The position numbers were made by a program, and so were the translations under genes. A model generated the notes under the pieces. The model saw only the letters and a program-made list of their open reading frames with translations. It searched no databases and was not told the origin of the DNA. DNA of 64,000 nt from Acidobacteriota bacterium (GTDB taxonomy: Bacteria > Acidobacteriota > Terriglobia > Bryobacterales > Bryobacteraceae): positions 1 through 64,000 of the forward strand of contig JACPNQ010000028.1 in NCBI GenBank assembly GCA_016185425.1. Direction: 5' to 3'. This document shows positions 48,912 through 57,723 of this stretch, one piece after another (within the stretch, counting starts at the first letter, position 1; every line of letters starts with the position of its first letter).

Positions 48912-50329
48912 CGAAAGACCGCACGCTCGCCGGGCACCAGGACCCCTACATGCAGGAACGCCAGAATATAGCTGTATTTGTCGATTACGACAACATCGAA
49001 ATCGGTGTGAAGAGCACGCTCCGCCGTGAGTTTGCCGTCTCACTCTGTCTCGATGCCTTGAAGGAACGAGGCGACATCGTAGCCAAATTCGCCTACGCCA
49101 ATTGGTCCCGCCAGGAAGGCGCAGTGCGCCAGATGGCGGAAAACGCCGTGCAGATGGTGCAACGCCTGCCCTCCCCGCGCGGCGACAAGAACGGCGCCGA
49201 TATTAACCTTGCGCTGGACGCCCTGGAGATGGCCTTCACACACAAGAACGTGAATGCATTCGCGATCATCTCCGGCGACAGCGACTTCATCCCACTGGTC
49301 AACAAGCTGAAAGCCTACGGGAAGACGATCTACATCGTCGGCGGCAAGGCGTTCACGTCAACCATCCTGCAGCAGAATTGTCACGAATTCATCTCCTATG
49401 AATCGCTGCTGGATGATTCGAAGTTCCCCGTGCGCGAAGCGCCGCCGAGCCGGCCGACGCCGATTCCTTCGGCCACGGCGCTGCTCGGTCAAACGCCGGT
49501 CGCCGCCTCGCAGGCCGCCGCGCCCGCGCAGCAGGGACATGGCGAAGGCCACCGTCGCGGCGGACGCGAACACCGCCGCCCCGCGCCGCTGGACCTTCCG
49601 CATGCGCTGCCGCTGGTGGAGCGCGCGCTAGCTACTCTTCGCCGCCGCGGCGTACAGCCGCAATTGGGACTGCTGAAGAGCACGATGCTGCAACTGGACC
49701 CGAGTTTCAACGAGCGGGCCTACGGCACCGGATCGTTCTCCGATTTCGTCGACAAGCTGGAATCGAACGGCTATCTGGCCACCACCGGCCCCGAAGGCCG
49801 GAAGACGATCGAAGTGAAGCAGGTGGCCGAGTCCGTCGCCGCGCCGAAGAAGGACGAGGCGCTGCCGATGCTCCGGCAGGTGCTCGACATCTACAAGCTC
49901 GATCTGGAGGACGGCGCCACCGGTGACGACCTGGCCGGATGGATGACCAAGATCCACCCCGCATTCGACGTGCAGAAATACGGTTTCCAATCGTTTAGCG
50001 AGTTCCTGACGTTTGCGCAGGATAACTTCCTGGTGCGCATCGAGGCCGACGCGGCCCGCGGCCTGATCGCCTACCCACCCGCGGAAACCCCAACCTCGCG
50101 CCGGACCGCCGAGATCCCCATGGAGACCGCCTCCGCCGCAATGGCGGCCGCTGCCGCCGATGGTACGGAGCTTGCCGCGGACGAGGCAGCCGCGCGGGAA
50201 GCCGCGCCCGTCGAGGCCGCCGGGAAGCCGAAGCGCGGCGCACCGCGCAAGCGCGCGACTACGAAAAAGGCCCCTACCAACGGCTCCACAACGGTCCGCC
50301 GGCCGCGCGCGCGGAAACCGGTAGAGTAA
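48908..50329 (+). CDS. NYN-domain ribonuclease-like protein with two LOTUS/OST-HTH domains
   Basis: A 473-residue cytoplasmic protein. Residues ~18-165 form a NYN (PIN-like, LabA/DUF88) domain with acidic site residues D26/D28 (VFVDYDN), D98 ([10 protein letters not shown]) and D124/D126 (SGDSDF). A low-complexity linker precedes two OST-HTH/LOTUS-like RNA-binding domains (~230-300, [33 protein letters not shown]; ~325-395, [14 protein letters not shown]). The tail is Ala/Lys/Arg-rich. The likely role is RNA cleavage or surveillance. GTG 48908 overlaps the previous stop, and ATG 48950 is an alternative start. Confidence 0.9.
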   Translation: MTKDRTLAGHQDPYMQERQNIAVFVDYDNIEIGVKSTLRREFAVSLCLDALKERGDIVAKFAYANWSRQEGAVRQMAENAVQMVQRLPSPRGDKNGADINLALDALEMAFTHKNVNAFAIISGDSDFIPLVNKLKAYGKTIYIVGGKAFTSTILQQNCHEFISYESLLDDSKFPVREAPPSRPTPIPSATALLGQTPVAASQAAAPAQQGHGEGHRRGGREHRRPAPLDLPHALPLVERALATLRRRGVQPQLGLLKSTMLQLDPSFNERAYGTGSFSDFVDKLESNGYLATTGPEGRKTIEVKQVAESVAAPKKDEALPMLRQVLDIYKLDLEDGATGDDLAGWMTKIHPAFDVQKYGFQSFSEFLTFAQDNFLVRIEADAARGLIAYPPAETPTSRRTAEIPMETASAAMAAAAADGTELAADEAAAREAAPVEAAGKPKRGAPRKRATTKKAPTNGSTTVRRPRARKPVE

Positions 50330-50332
50330 GTC

Positions 50333-50719
50333 ATGATCGAACGCTACACCATTCCCGGCGCCGTCGCGCCGCGTGGACCTTACTCCCACGCGGTGCGCGC
50401 CGGTGATTTCATCTTCGTGTCGGGGCAGGGGCCCATCGACCCCATCACCAACGAGTTCTCCTTCGGCTCCATCGAGCACGAGACCCGTCTGGTCCTGAAC
50501 GACCTTAAGTTGATTCTGGAGGCGGCCGGCTCGTCAATGGCCGACGTCGTGAAATGCTCTGTGTTTCTACGCGACGGCAGGGACTTCGCGGCGATGAACA
50601 GTGTCTATGGGGAGTTCTTCGGCGACAATAAGCCGGCGCGGACAACGGTGGAGGCGAAGTTTTCCAATCCCACGATGAAGGTGGAGATCGACTGCGTGGC
50701 TTACAAACCACAGCCATGA
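50333..50719 (+). CDS. RidA family protein (reactive imine/enamine deaminase-like)
   Basis: A 128-residue trimeric YjgF/RidA-fold protein. Family features are APRGPYSHAVRAGDFIFVSGQ, the VKCSVFLRD strand and PARTTVEAKF, which includes the Arg that binds substrate carboxylates in RidA. RidA hydrolyses 2-aminoacrylate-type enamines. It follows the NYN gene by three bases and overlaps the isochorismatase-fold gene (ATGA), placing it in the same operon. Confidence 0.93.
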   Translation: MIERYTIPGAVAPRGPYSHAVRAGDFIFVSGQGPIDPITNEFSFGSIEHETRLVLNDLKLILEAAGSSMADVVKCSVFLRDGRDFAAMNSVYGEFFGDNKPARTTVEAKFSNPTMKVEIDCVAYKPQP

Positions 50720-51252
50720 GCGGTGCTCCGGCACTCGTTCTGATTGATCTGCAGAGGGCGATCGACGATCCCTCCTGGGGCGAGCGGAACAATCCGCACG
50801 CCGAGCGGCGAGCGGCGGAATTGCTGGCGCACTGGCGGCGGATGGGTTGGCCGTTGTTCCATATACGGCATGATTCGCGGGAACCCAATTCCACTTACCG
50901 GCCCGGTCAGCCGCTGCACGATTTCAAGCCGGAAACCGCGCCGCTTCCGGGCGAGACTGTGCTGGGCAAGTCGACCTGCAGCGCGTTTGCCGGCACGAAC
51001 CTGGCGGAGCGGCTGCGCGCAATAGATTCACCTCGCGTCTACGTATGCGGCGTCATCACTAACAATTCCGTAGAGTCCACGGTTCGTGCCGGCGGCGATC
51101 TGGGATTCGCGATCTATCTCGTTGAGGATGCGTGCTTCACCGTAGGCAAAGGGCGATGGCGCGCGCAGGAAGTGCACGAGATGTCGCTCGCGAATCTCGC
51201 CGGCGAATACGCCACGATCACAACCGCCGGACGCGTGCTTGCCTCACCATAG
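50716..51252 (+). CDS. Isochorismatase-fold hydrolase with Ser at the catalytic Cys position
   Basis: A 178-residue cysteine-hydrolase-superfamily protein. The Asp (LVLIDLQ) and Lys (VLGKSTCSAF) of the usual Asp-Lys-Cys triad are in place. The third motif reads CGVITNNSVEST, so the position normally Cys (T-x-x-C-V) holds Ser. The neighbouring Cys before GVIT is not at the catalytic spot. Activity may be altered or absent; some subfamilies use this variant. It ends the B12-NYN-RidA operon. Confidence 0.85.
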   Translation: MSGAPALVLIDLQRAIDDPSWGERNNPHAERRAAELLAHWRRMGWPLFHIRHDSREPNSTYRPGQPLHDFKPETAPLPGETVLGKSTCSAFAGTNLAERLRAIDSPRVYVCGVITNNSVESTVRAGGDLGFAIYLVEDACFTVGKGRWRAQEVHEMSLANLAGEYATITTAGRVLASP

Positions 51253-52059
51253 CGGCACGCCTTCCCAACAAGCGTGCGGCTGAAGCTTTAGCGCCTTGAC
51301 GACCGTCGGCGCCATGTCGATATTGCGTGGCCGCCCGGTGATCTCGCCTTTCGCAATGCCCGGTCCGGCGAACACCAGTGGCACCTCCAATTCAGTCGTC
51401 GTGTCGCCGCCGTGCTTCGTGCCTGTACCGCCATGATCGGCGGCGAGCACCACCAGCGTCTTTTCCCGCGGCACGGTGTCGACCAGCTTGCCGATCAACC
51501 CATCGATCTCCGCCACCGCAGCCTTATACTCCGGGCCTTCCCACGTCTTGCCATGACCGGCGTGGTCCACATCGTCCAGGTGCACAAATAGTAGCAGCGG
51601 CCGATTCTCTTTCCAATATGCGATTGCCGCCTCCGCCGCCGCGGGCGAGCCCTTCACGTGGCGAACCAGCGCCGCGGACTCTCTCTCCACCAGCCTCCCG
51701 AAGCCCTGCCAATCATGAATCGCGGCAAGTACGGCCTTCGGTTTCTGCGCATGAATGATGCCGAACAATCCTGGAAAAATTCCCTCCGGCCCCGTGCACA
51801 CCGGCGCAATTTTGAAGTTCGATCGTTCCCATTCGTTGGAGTGGACGCCGTGCATCTCCGGTCCCGCGCCGGACAGCAGCGACATCCAGTTCGGCGAGCT
51901 CACCGTCGGCATCACGCCGCGCGACCGCAGCGTCCACGCGCCGCGTTCCATCAGCTTGTGGATATTCGGCGTCGCCGCATTGCGGACGCCATCGGAAGAG
52001 AGTCCGTCGACCCCGATGATCAAGACATGGGAGATGGCGGCTGCGAGGAAGAGTGTCAT
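51244..52059 (-). CDS. Type I phosphodiesterase/nucleotide pyrophosphatase-like protein
   Basis: A 271-residue alkaline-phosphatase-superfamily protein with a short hydrophobic start (MTLFLAAAISHVLIIGVDGL). Metal and nucleophile motifs are IGVDGL (Asp), MPTVSSPNW (Thr nucleophile), FVHLDDVDHAGHG (Asp/His) and VLAADHGG (Asp-His). It overlaps the end of the convergent isochorismatase gene by nine bases and shares ATGA with the upstream beta-lactamase-fold gene. Confidence 0.9.
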   Translation of the reverse strand: MTLFLAAAISHVLIIGVDGLSSDGVRNAATPNIHKLMERGAWTLRSRGVMPTVSSPNWMSLLSGAGPEMHGVHSNEWERSNFKIAPVCTGPEGIFPGLFGIIHAQKPKAVLAAIHDWQGFGRLVERESAALVRHVKGSPAAAEAAIAYWKENRPLLLFVHLDDVDHAGHGKTWEGPEYKAAVAEIDGLIGKLVDTVPREKTLVVLAADHGGTGTKHGGDTTTELEVPLVFAGPGIAKGEITGRPRNIDMAPTVVKALKLQPHACWEGVPLW

Positions 52060-53192
52060 TCAATATGGGTATACACCGCGCGCTCGAACTCACGCAGCAT
52101 GTTCATGGCCGCTTCGTCGCAGAAGGGCTGGAACTGCATCAGCAGCACCGCCGCGATGCCGCGCGCCGGATCGATCCAGTAGAAGGTGTTCCGAATTCCT
52201 GCCCAGCCCAAACTCCCCGCCGAGCGGCCACCCGCGTATGCCCTGTCATTCATCAAGAAGCCGAAGGTGTGCCGGTCTATCTCACCCGGATGAAAGTCCA
52301 CGTGCCGCGAACGTTCCAGGACAACCGATTCAATCCGGCCCGCCCTCAGCGTCCCCACTTGATTGACCGACATCGCGAGCACAACTGCCTCCGGCAGCAC
52401 CTGCTCCCCGTCCGCCGCGCGGCCTCGACGCAGAATCATCTGCATGAACCGGACATAGTCCTCCGCGGTGGAGAAGAGCCCGCCGCCTCCGTTGAACCAG
52501 GCCGGTGCGGGCGGTAGAACGCGCGGGGCTTCGGTTAAAACTCCGGACGCGTCGCGCTGATAGAAAGAGACCAGGCGATCGAACTGATCCGGCAGCACCT
52601 GAAAGCCGGTATCATTCATATCCAGCGGCTGCAGAATAGTCCGCTGGAAATACGCCTCCAGATTCTCGTTGCTGACGGACTCCACCAGCTTCCCTACCCA
52701 GTCGATGCTCGTTCCGTAGTCCCAGCGCGTACCGGGCGCGCTGATAAGAAACGGCTCGTCCGCGGTGCGGTAGCGAAGCGCCAGCGGATGGCTCCACGAG
52801 TACGCAAAACCCGCGGTGTGAGTGAGCAGTTGCCGCAAAGTGACGTTGTAGCGTGTCTGGCTGAATCGCGGCTTGCCAGCGTCGTCGAACCCTTCCAGCA
52901 ACGGCAGATCGCCTAGCTCCGGCACGTAATCGCATACCGGCGCATCCAGTTCCACAAGATTCCGCTCTACCAGTTGCAAGGCCGCTGCTGAGGTGATGGC
53001 CTTAGTCATCGACGCCACGGCGAAGATGCTTCGCGAATCGACCGGACGCGAATGGTGTGACTCAATCCGCCCGTACGAACAGGTGAAAAGCACGCGGTCC
53101 GTGCTCGCCGCCATACCCACGGCGGCGGGAATCTTGTAGCGCTCGGCCGCATCGGTAAACACGGCGGATATGGGTTCAGACACCGTCCGCAT
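52056..53192 (-). CDS. Beta-lactamase-fold serine hydrolase (class C/esterase type)
   Basis: A 378-residue protein with catalytic S61-M-T-K64 in IFAVASMTKAITSAAAL, the conserved LLTHTAGFAYSWSHP block and a Tyr-containing loop (RWDYGTSIDWVGKLVE). No signal peptide is visible, so a cytoplasmic esterase or peptidase is more likely than a drug-degrading lactamase. I use ATG 53192; the frame is open upstream, but that extension runs into the neighbouring plus-strand gene. It precedes the phosphodiesterase gene with ATGA overlap. Confidence 0.88.
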   Translation of the reverse strand: MRTVSEPISAVFTDAAERYKIPAAVGMAASTDRVLFTCSYGRIESHHSRPVDSRSIFAVASMTKAITSAAALQLVERNLVELDAPVCDYVPELGDLPLLEGFDDAGKPRFSQTRYNVTLRQLLTHTAGFAYSWSHPLALRYRTADEPFLISAPGTRWDYGTSIDWVGKLVESVSNENLEAYFQRTILQPLDMNDTGFQVLPDQFDRLVSFYQRDASGVLTEAPRVLPPAPAWFNGGGGLFSTAEDYVRFMQMILRRGRAADGEQVLPEAVVLAMSVNQVGTLRAGRIESVVLERSRHVDFHPGEIDRHTFGFLMNDRAYAGGRSAGSLGWAGIRNTFYWIDPARGIAAVLLMQFQPFCDEAAMNMLREFERAVYTHIE

Positions 53193-53226
53193 CACCGTCA
53201 AGCATATCGGATAAGATGTTTCTGCA

Positions 53227-53898
53227 ATGCAACGACCTATTGTGCTTCTGTGCCTCCCGGCACTGCTCTTCCGCATGGCCGCCGGGCAATCGTTCGCTCT
53301 GGAAACAATGGACGGCTTACGCACCAACAAGGTGGCCGCCGAAGCCGCTGTCCACAAGGGAAAAAAGGGAATCCGTGTTACCGAGGCGGCTGGCGTAAAC
53401 AACGCGAGCGAGGATCGCATGCTGCTGCTGCCGGTGAAAGATTTCGAGAACGGCACGATTGAAGCGGAGATCGGCGGTGAACCGGGCCCCGGCGCGGCGC
53501 AGGGAGCGAGAGGCTTCGTCGGCATAGCGTTCCGGGTGGGCGACAACGCGACGAAGTTCGACGCTTTTTATCTGCGGCCCACCAACGGCCGCGCGGACGA
53601 TCAGGTGCGCCGCAACCATTCGGTGCAATACGTCTCGCACCCCGACTGGCCGTGGATGCGCCTTCGGAAAGAAGAGCCTGAAAAGTATGAGAGCTACGTG
53701 GATCTGTTGCCCGGAGAGTGGACCCGCGTGCGCGTGGAAGTGGACGGCGCAAAAGCGCGGCTGTTCGTGCATGAAAACGCCCAGCCAACGTTGATCGTCA
53801 ACGACTTGAAGCAAGGTGCATGGAAGGGGCAGGTGGGACTCTGGATTGGACCCGGAACCATCGGACATTTTCGAAACGTAAAGGTGACCAAGAAATGA
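53227..53898 (+). CDS. Secreted LamG/DUF1080-like protein
   Basis: A 223-residue exported protein (signal peptide RPIVLLCLPALLFRMAAG) with a concanavalin A-like jelly roll: FENGTIEAEIGGEP, FVGIAFRVGDNATKFDAFYLR, WTRVRVEVDGAKARLFV and GQVGLWIGPGTIGHFRNVKV. This resembles 3-keto-disaccharide hydrolase (DUF1080) and LamG modules; no catalytic claim is made. Its stop overlaps the start of the dehydratase (ATGA), so it belongs to the sugar-acid cluster. Confidence 0.85.
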   Translation: MQRPIVLLCLPALLFRMAAGQSFALETMDGLRTNKVAAEAAVHKGKKGIRVTEAAGVNNASEDRMLLLPVKDFENGTIEAEIGGEPGPGAAQGARGFVGIAFRVGDNATKFDAFYLRPTNGRADDQVRRNHSVQYVSHPDWPWMRLRKEEPEKYESYVDLLPGEWTRVRVEVDGAKARLFVHENAQPTLIVNDLKQGAWKGQVGLWIGPGTIGHFRNVKVTKK

Positions 53899-55124
53899 AA
53901 CGACGCGATTTTCTTTCGTTAGCCGCGGCTCCGGCGCTGCCCGCACTGGCCTGGGCGCAGGAGAAGAGCCGGCTCAAGATTACGGATATCAAGATCGTAA
54001 AGACGCGCCCCAGTAAGCCCTATCCGCCGTACACACCGGCGGCGGATGCGTGGTCGACGCAGGGCGTGGAGGTCGCTAACCCCGTCTCCATCTACCCCGA
54101 ATACAAGCCGCGCCGGGAACTGTTCGGCGCCACCAACGTGCCCAGCTTCACGGTCGAAGTGACCACGGACAAGGGCCTCAAGGGCTACGGCAATGGCGGC
54201 CCCGGCGGCGGCCAGATCGTCACCGGCCATCTGGCCAAACTGATGATGGGCCGCGACCCCTTCGATATAGAGCGCAACTGGGACATCTGCTGGCGTTCCA
54301 CCATGTCCTACGGCCGCATGGGCGTCACCATGAATGCCATCAGCGGTTTCGATATGGCGTTGTGGGACATCGTCGGAAAGGCGCTGAACATGCCCGTTTA
54401 TCGCCTGCTCGGCGGCGAAACCAAGGACCGTGTGCCCTGCTACTGCACCGGCAACGACATCGAGCAGCACGTCGAGTTCGGTTACAAGATGCTGAAGCTG
54501 GCCATTCCGCACGGTCCGGCCAGCGGCCGCGCCGGCATGAAGGAGAATGTGGAGCTCGTTAAGCGCGCCCGCAAAGCCGTCGGGCCGGACGGCGAGATCA
54601 TGCTCGATTGCTGGATGGCGTGGACCGAACGCTACACCGTCGAAATGGCCGAGATGCTGGAGCCGTATCGCATCTACTGGATGGAGGAGGTGCTGCAGCC
54701 GCACGACTACGCGGGTTTCGGCCGTTTGAACACCACCCTGAAATCGACGCGCATCGCAACCGGCGAACACGAATACGGCCGCTACGGATTCCGCTACCTG
54801 CTCGAGGCGCATGGGGCGTCCATCTGGCAGCCCGACATTCAATGGTGCGGCGGCCTCACCGAGTTGCGGCGCATTGCGGCGATGGCATCGGCCTACGACA
54901 TTCCCGTCATTCCGCACGGCGGCGGGCTGAACGGTTCCACGCATTTCACTATCGCCAACGTCAACGCGCCGTGGGCGGAGCTATTCCTGCCCGCGCCGGG
55001 CGGCCCGAAGGAGGTGTACTCCAGGTTCGAGGAGAACTACAGCATCTCGCGCGGCCCGGACGGCATCTACATGCGCCCGCCGGATCGTCCCGGCTGGGGC
55101 TGGGAAATCGAGGTCGTGGGGTGA
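53895..55124 (+). CDS. Enolase-superfamily sugar-acid dehydratase, L-rhamnonate dehydratase-like
   Basis: Predicted to dehydrate a sugar acid to a 2-keto-3-deoxy acid. The 409-residue protein has a Tat-like leader (KRRDFLSLAAAPALPALAWA), metal ligands in MLDCWM (Asp), YWMEEV (Glu) and ATGEHEYG (Glu), then QPDIQWCGGLTEL and VIPHGGG (His), matching L-rhamnonate dehydratase order. Substrate specificity cannot be read with certainty. A Tat leader on this normally cytoplasmic enzyme is unusual. It overlaps both neighbours by four bases. Confidence 0.9.
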   Translation: MKRRDFLSLAAAPALPALAWAQEKSRLKITDIKIVKTRPSKPYPPYTPAADAWSTQGVEVANPVSIYPEYKPRRELFGATNVPSFTVEVTTDKGLKGYGNGGPGGGQIVTGHLAKLMMGRDPFDIERNWDICWRSTMSYGRMGVTMNAISGFDMALWDIVGKALNMPVYRLLGGETKDRVPCYCTGNDIEQHVEFGYKMLKLAIPHGPASGRAGMKENVELVKRARKAVGPDGEIMLDCWMAWTERYTVEMAEMLEPYRIYWMEEVLQPHDYAGFGRLNTTLKSTRIATGEHEYGRYGFRYLLEAHGASIWQPDIQWCGGLTELRRIAAMASAYDIPVIPHGGGLNGSTHFTIANVNAPWAELFLPAPGGPKEVYSRFEENYSISRGPDGIYMRPPDRPGWGWEIEVVG

Positions 55125-55513
55125 CGTTCGCGGCCGCACTGGTTGTCATCTCCCTCACCCCCTGGCCCGACCCTTTTGACGCCACCTTCCTCCGCCAAGT
55201 ACCCAAAGCGGGCGCGGCGCAGGAGGTGGAGTTCCGTCCGGCGCCCGCGCGAGAGTGGGTGCATGCTGTACGGCGCATGGCGGCGTCTGCTCCTGGAAAG
55301 GAGCAGTATGTTCAGTTTCTGAAAGATCAATACGGATACAACATCGGCCCATTGAACGAGGCGTACGGTATCGAAGCGGGTTCATTCACTGAGCTGCTGA
55401 CCTACGACTACCGGCGGCTCGATACGCAGCGCCCCGCCGTCCGCCGCGACGACGAAGCCTTTCTGAAAATACTGGTAGCCGCCGTACTCGACGCCGCACG
55501 CCAAAAACGATAG
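55121..55513 (+). CDS. Small exported protein of unknown function in sugar-acid cluster
   Basis: A 130-residue protein beginning at GTG 55121, which overlaps the dehydratase stop (GTGA). It has a short hydrophobic leader (TFAAALVVISLTPWPDP). The core FLKDQYGYNIGPLNEAYGIE followed by SFTELL resembles a helix-loop segment found in glycoside hydrolases of the GH42/agarase type, but no barrel follows. I do not recognise a defined family. Operon position suggests a helper of sugar-acid use. Confidence 0.65.
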   Translation: MTFAAALVVISLTPWPDPFDATFLRQVPKAGAAQEVEFRPAPAREWVHAVRRMAASAPGKEQYVQFLKDQYGYNIGPLNEAYGIEAGSFTELLTYDYRRLDTQRPAVRRDDEAFLKILVAAVLDAARQKR

Positions 55514-55530
55514 AGTCTCGGAGACAAAGA

Positions 55531-56559
55531 ATGAAACATGCCCTCGCAGCAATTGCCTTGTTCGCCCTGCTGTCCTCGTGCGGTTCCAGTCCCGATAAAC
55601 CTGTCGAAGCCGTCAAAGCGGAAAAGCCCGCCAAGCCGGTGGCGCAGCCCGCCGGTGAAGGAGCCATTCTTCGTCTCGACGCAGAGTTCGACGCGCTGGT
55701 CCCCGCGACGGCGAAGATTGAAAAAGCCGCCGGCGGTTTCCAGTTCACCGAAGGTCCGCTATGGTTCAAGGACACGGGCAACTTGTGGTTCAGCGATGTG
55801 CAGGGGAACGTGACGCGGCAACTGGCGCCCGACGGCGCCGTAACCGAAATTCTGAAACCCGCCGGCTACGATGGCAAAGATGCGCCGCAAGGTGCATTCA
55901 TTGGCCCCAACGGCATGACCTTCGACAAGGACGGCAATGTGCTTATCTGCCAGCACGGCAACCGCCGCATCGCGCGCCGTAACAAGTCCGGCATCGTCAC
56001 CACGCTCATCGACCGCTTCGAAGGCAAACGCCTCAACAGCCCCAATGACCTCGTCTTCAAAGCCGATGGCTCGCTGTACTTTACCGATCCTCCTTACGGC
56101 CTCATCAAGCAGGATGACGATCCGAAGAAGGAGTTGGCGTTCAATGGAATCTATCGCCTGCGGGACGGCAAGCTGACTCTACTTAACAAGGAGATGACCC
56201 GTCCGAACGGCATCGCGTTCTCGCCGGACGAACGATGGCTCTACGTCGCTAATTCGGACGCCGCCCGCAAGGCGTGGACGAAGTTCCCTGTGCTGGACGA
56301 CGGCACGCTGGGGCCTGGCCGCGTGTTCGCCGATGTGACAGCCGAACAGAGCGAAGGTCTTCCGGACGGGATGAAAGTCGACTCCAAGGGAAACGTTTGG
56401 GCCACGGGTCCGGGCGGCGTCTGGATCTTTAGCCCGGATGGCAAGCATCTGGGCACCATCAAGCCCACCGAAGTGCCCGCCAACTGTGCCTTCGCCGAAG
56501 ATGGCGCCGTACTGTGGATGACCGCCCGTACGTCCGTCTATCGCATCAGACTCAAGTAA
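55531..56559 (+). CDS. SMP-30/gluconolactonase-family lipoprotein
   Basis: Predicted sugar lactone hydrolase of the six-bladed propeller fold. The 342-residue protein has a lipoprotein leader with lipobox (LLSSC17) and a Lys/Pro linker. Metal-binding candidates are the Glu in FTEGPLWF, Asn in LNSPNDLVF and Asp in GLPDGMKVD, in standard order. Together with the rhamnonate-dehydratase-like gene it suggests a lactone to acid to ketodeoxyacid pathway acting in the envelope. Confidence 0.9.
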   Translation: MKHALAAIALFALLSSCGSSPDKPVEAVKAEKPAKPVAQPAGEGAILRLDAEFDALVPATAKIEKAAGGFQFTEGPLWFKDTGNLWFSDVQGNVTRQLAPDGAVTEILKPAGYDGKDAPQGAFIGPNGMTFDKDGNVLICQHGNRRIARRNKSGIVTTLIDRFEGKRLNSPNDLVFKADGSLYFTDPPYGLIKQDDDPKKELAFNGIYRLRDGKLTLLNKEMTRPNGIAFSPDERWLYVANSDAARKAWTKFPVLDDGTLGPGRVFADVTAEQSEGLPDGMKVDSKGNVWATGPGGVWIFSPDGKHLGTIKPTEVPANCAFAEDGAVLWMTARTSVYRIRLK

Positions 56560-56573
56560 TCTGGAGAAACTGT

Positions 56574-56966
56574 ATGAACCGCCGCCGCGCTGTTATTACC
56601 GCTCTCGCCGCCTCTGCCGCCGTTAAAGCGCAGACGAAGAAGTCCGCCGATCAGACGATTCAGCTCCATGTCGACATCCTGGTCGATCCGGCGAAGGAAA
56701 AGGAGTTGAAGAAGAACTTTAAGGAGATCTTCAAGCCCGCGATGTCGAAGCAGCCGGGATATGAGCATGTCTACCTGCTCAAGCTGCGCGAGGCCAAAGC
56801 AGGGAAGGCGCCGGAAGGCTCAAACTACCGGCTGGTGATCAATTTCAAGTCGGAAGAAGACAGGTTGAACTGGGTGAAAACGGATATCCACCAGAAGGTG
56901 TGGCCCACGATTGAGGGTACGTTCAAGGTGAAGAGTTTTAACGCGGTTCTGTACGACCAGATCTAA
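56574..56966 (+). CDS. Antibiotic biosynthesis monooxygenase-like (ABM fold) exported protein
   Basis: A 130-residue protein with a Tat-like leader (NRRRAVITALAASAAVKAQ) and a ferredoxin-like ABM domain (QLHVDILVDPAKEKELKKNF, GYEHVYLLKLRE, YRLVINFKSEEDRLNW). The family includes cofactor-free monooxygenases and heme-degrading enzymes; no active site is evident. It starts 14 bases after the lactonase stop and overlaps the convergent ThuA gene by 29 bp. Confidence 0.8.
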   Translation: MNRRRAVITALAASAAVKAQTKKSADQTIQLHVDILVDPAKEKELKKNFKEIFKPAMSKQPGYEHVYLLKLREAKAGKAPEGSNYRLVINFKSEEDRLNWVKTDIHQKVWPTIEGTFKVKSFNAVLYDQI

Positions 56967-57699
56967 TCTCATCTCTCACCAGCCACCGCGCCGAATTTCT
57001 GATCAGGCGCTGCATCATCGGATGGTTCAGCGCCTGCGGCGTATGCCCTGGCGACAGATACACAAACCGCCCCTTCCCCATCTCCCGCCACCAACCCCCC
57101 GCCGCCGCCAGATTATCCGGCGCAATCGTCCGCAGCAGCATGTGCTCTTTGTCCAGGTAGTACTTCACCGTGTGCTGCTCATCGTAGGCGATGTAGTCGT
57201 TCACGCCCGCCGTAACCGGATGGCTCTTATCCTCAACGCGCACCGTGAAATCGTAAGGCTTCGGATGCCCGCCGTAGTCGCCGCCGAATAGCTTGTAGTA
57301 AAGCCCGCCCTCCGGATAGATACCCTGCGCATTGTGTAACGCCAGGAACCCGCCTCCGCCGTGTACAAAATCCCATATCGCCTGCTGCTGCGCGTCCGTC
57401 ATCCATTTCACCGGCGGCTTGTCATACCCATCGGGCCAATTCATCCCGTCCCGCAGGATGATCAGAAGCTGGTGCTCCTTCAAGCTCTCCGCGCTCAGCA
57501 TCGCCACGTTCTCAATGAACGTCACCGGAATATTCTCTTCCATCAGCGCTTTCGACAGCCCTTCGCGGATGTAGACCGGGCTGTGATAACGGTCCCCCAC
57601 CAACGCCAGCGCACGCGGCCGTTTCCACGTCTGAAACACCGTGCCGGCATTTTGTCCATACGAACAACCCAGTAACATCACGAATAAAAATAGGCGCAT
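56938..57699 (-). CDS. ThuA-like domain protein, exported
   Basis: A 253-residue protein with signal peptide (RLFLFVMLLGCSYGQ) and the ThuA glutamine-amidotransferase-like fold: RALALVGDRYHSPVYIREGL, GGGGFLALHNAQG, FGGDYGGHPKPYDF and RFVYLSPGHTPQALNHP. ThuA is linked to trehalose use in rhizobia; homologues near sugar dehydratases probably act on keto-sugars (inference). I use ATG 57699, which starts the leader. Overlaps the ABM gene tail-to-tail. Confidence 0.9.
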   Translation of the reverse strand: MRLFLFVMLLGCSYGQNAGTVFQTWKRPRALALVGDRYHSPVYIREGLSKALMEENIPVTFIENVAMLSAESLKEHQLLIILRDGMNWPDGYDKPPVKWMTDAQQQAIWDFVHGGGGFLALHNAQGIYPEGGLYYKLFGGDYGGHPKPYDFTVRVEDKSHPVTAGVNDYIAYDEQHTVKYYLDKEHMLLRTIAPDNLAAAGGWWREMGKGRFVYLSPGHTPQALNHPMMQRLIRNSARWLVRDEIRSGRTEPR

Positions 57700-57723
57700 C
57701 GCAACAGGGAAGTTATCATAGCC

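Noticed and set aside
52056-53192. Beta-lactamase resistance gene
   Set aside because: The SxxK fold is shared with esterases and peptidases; no signal peptide and no lactamase-specific KTG motif was found.
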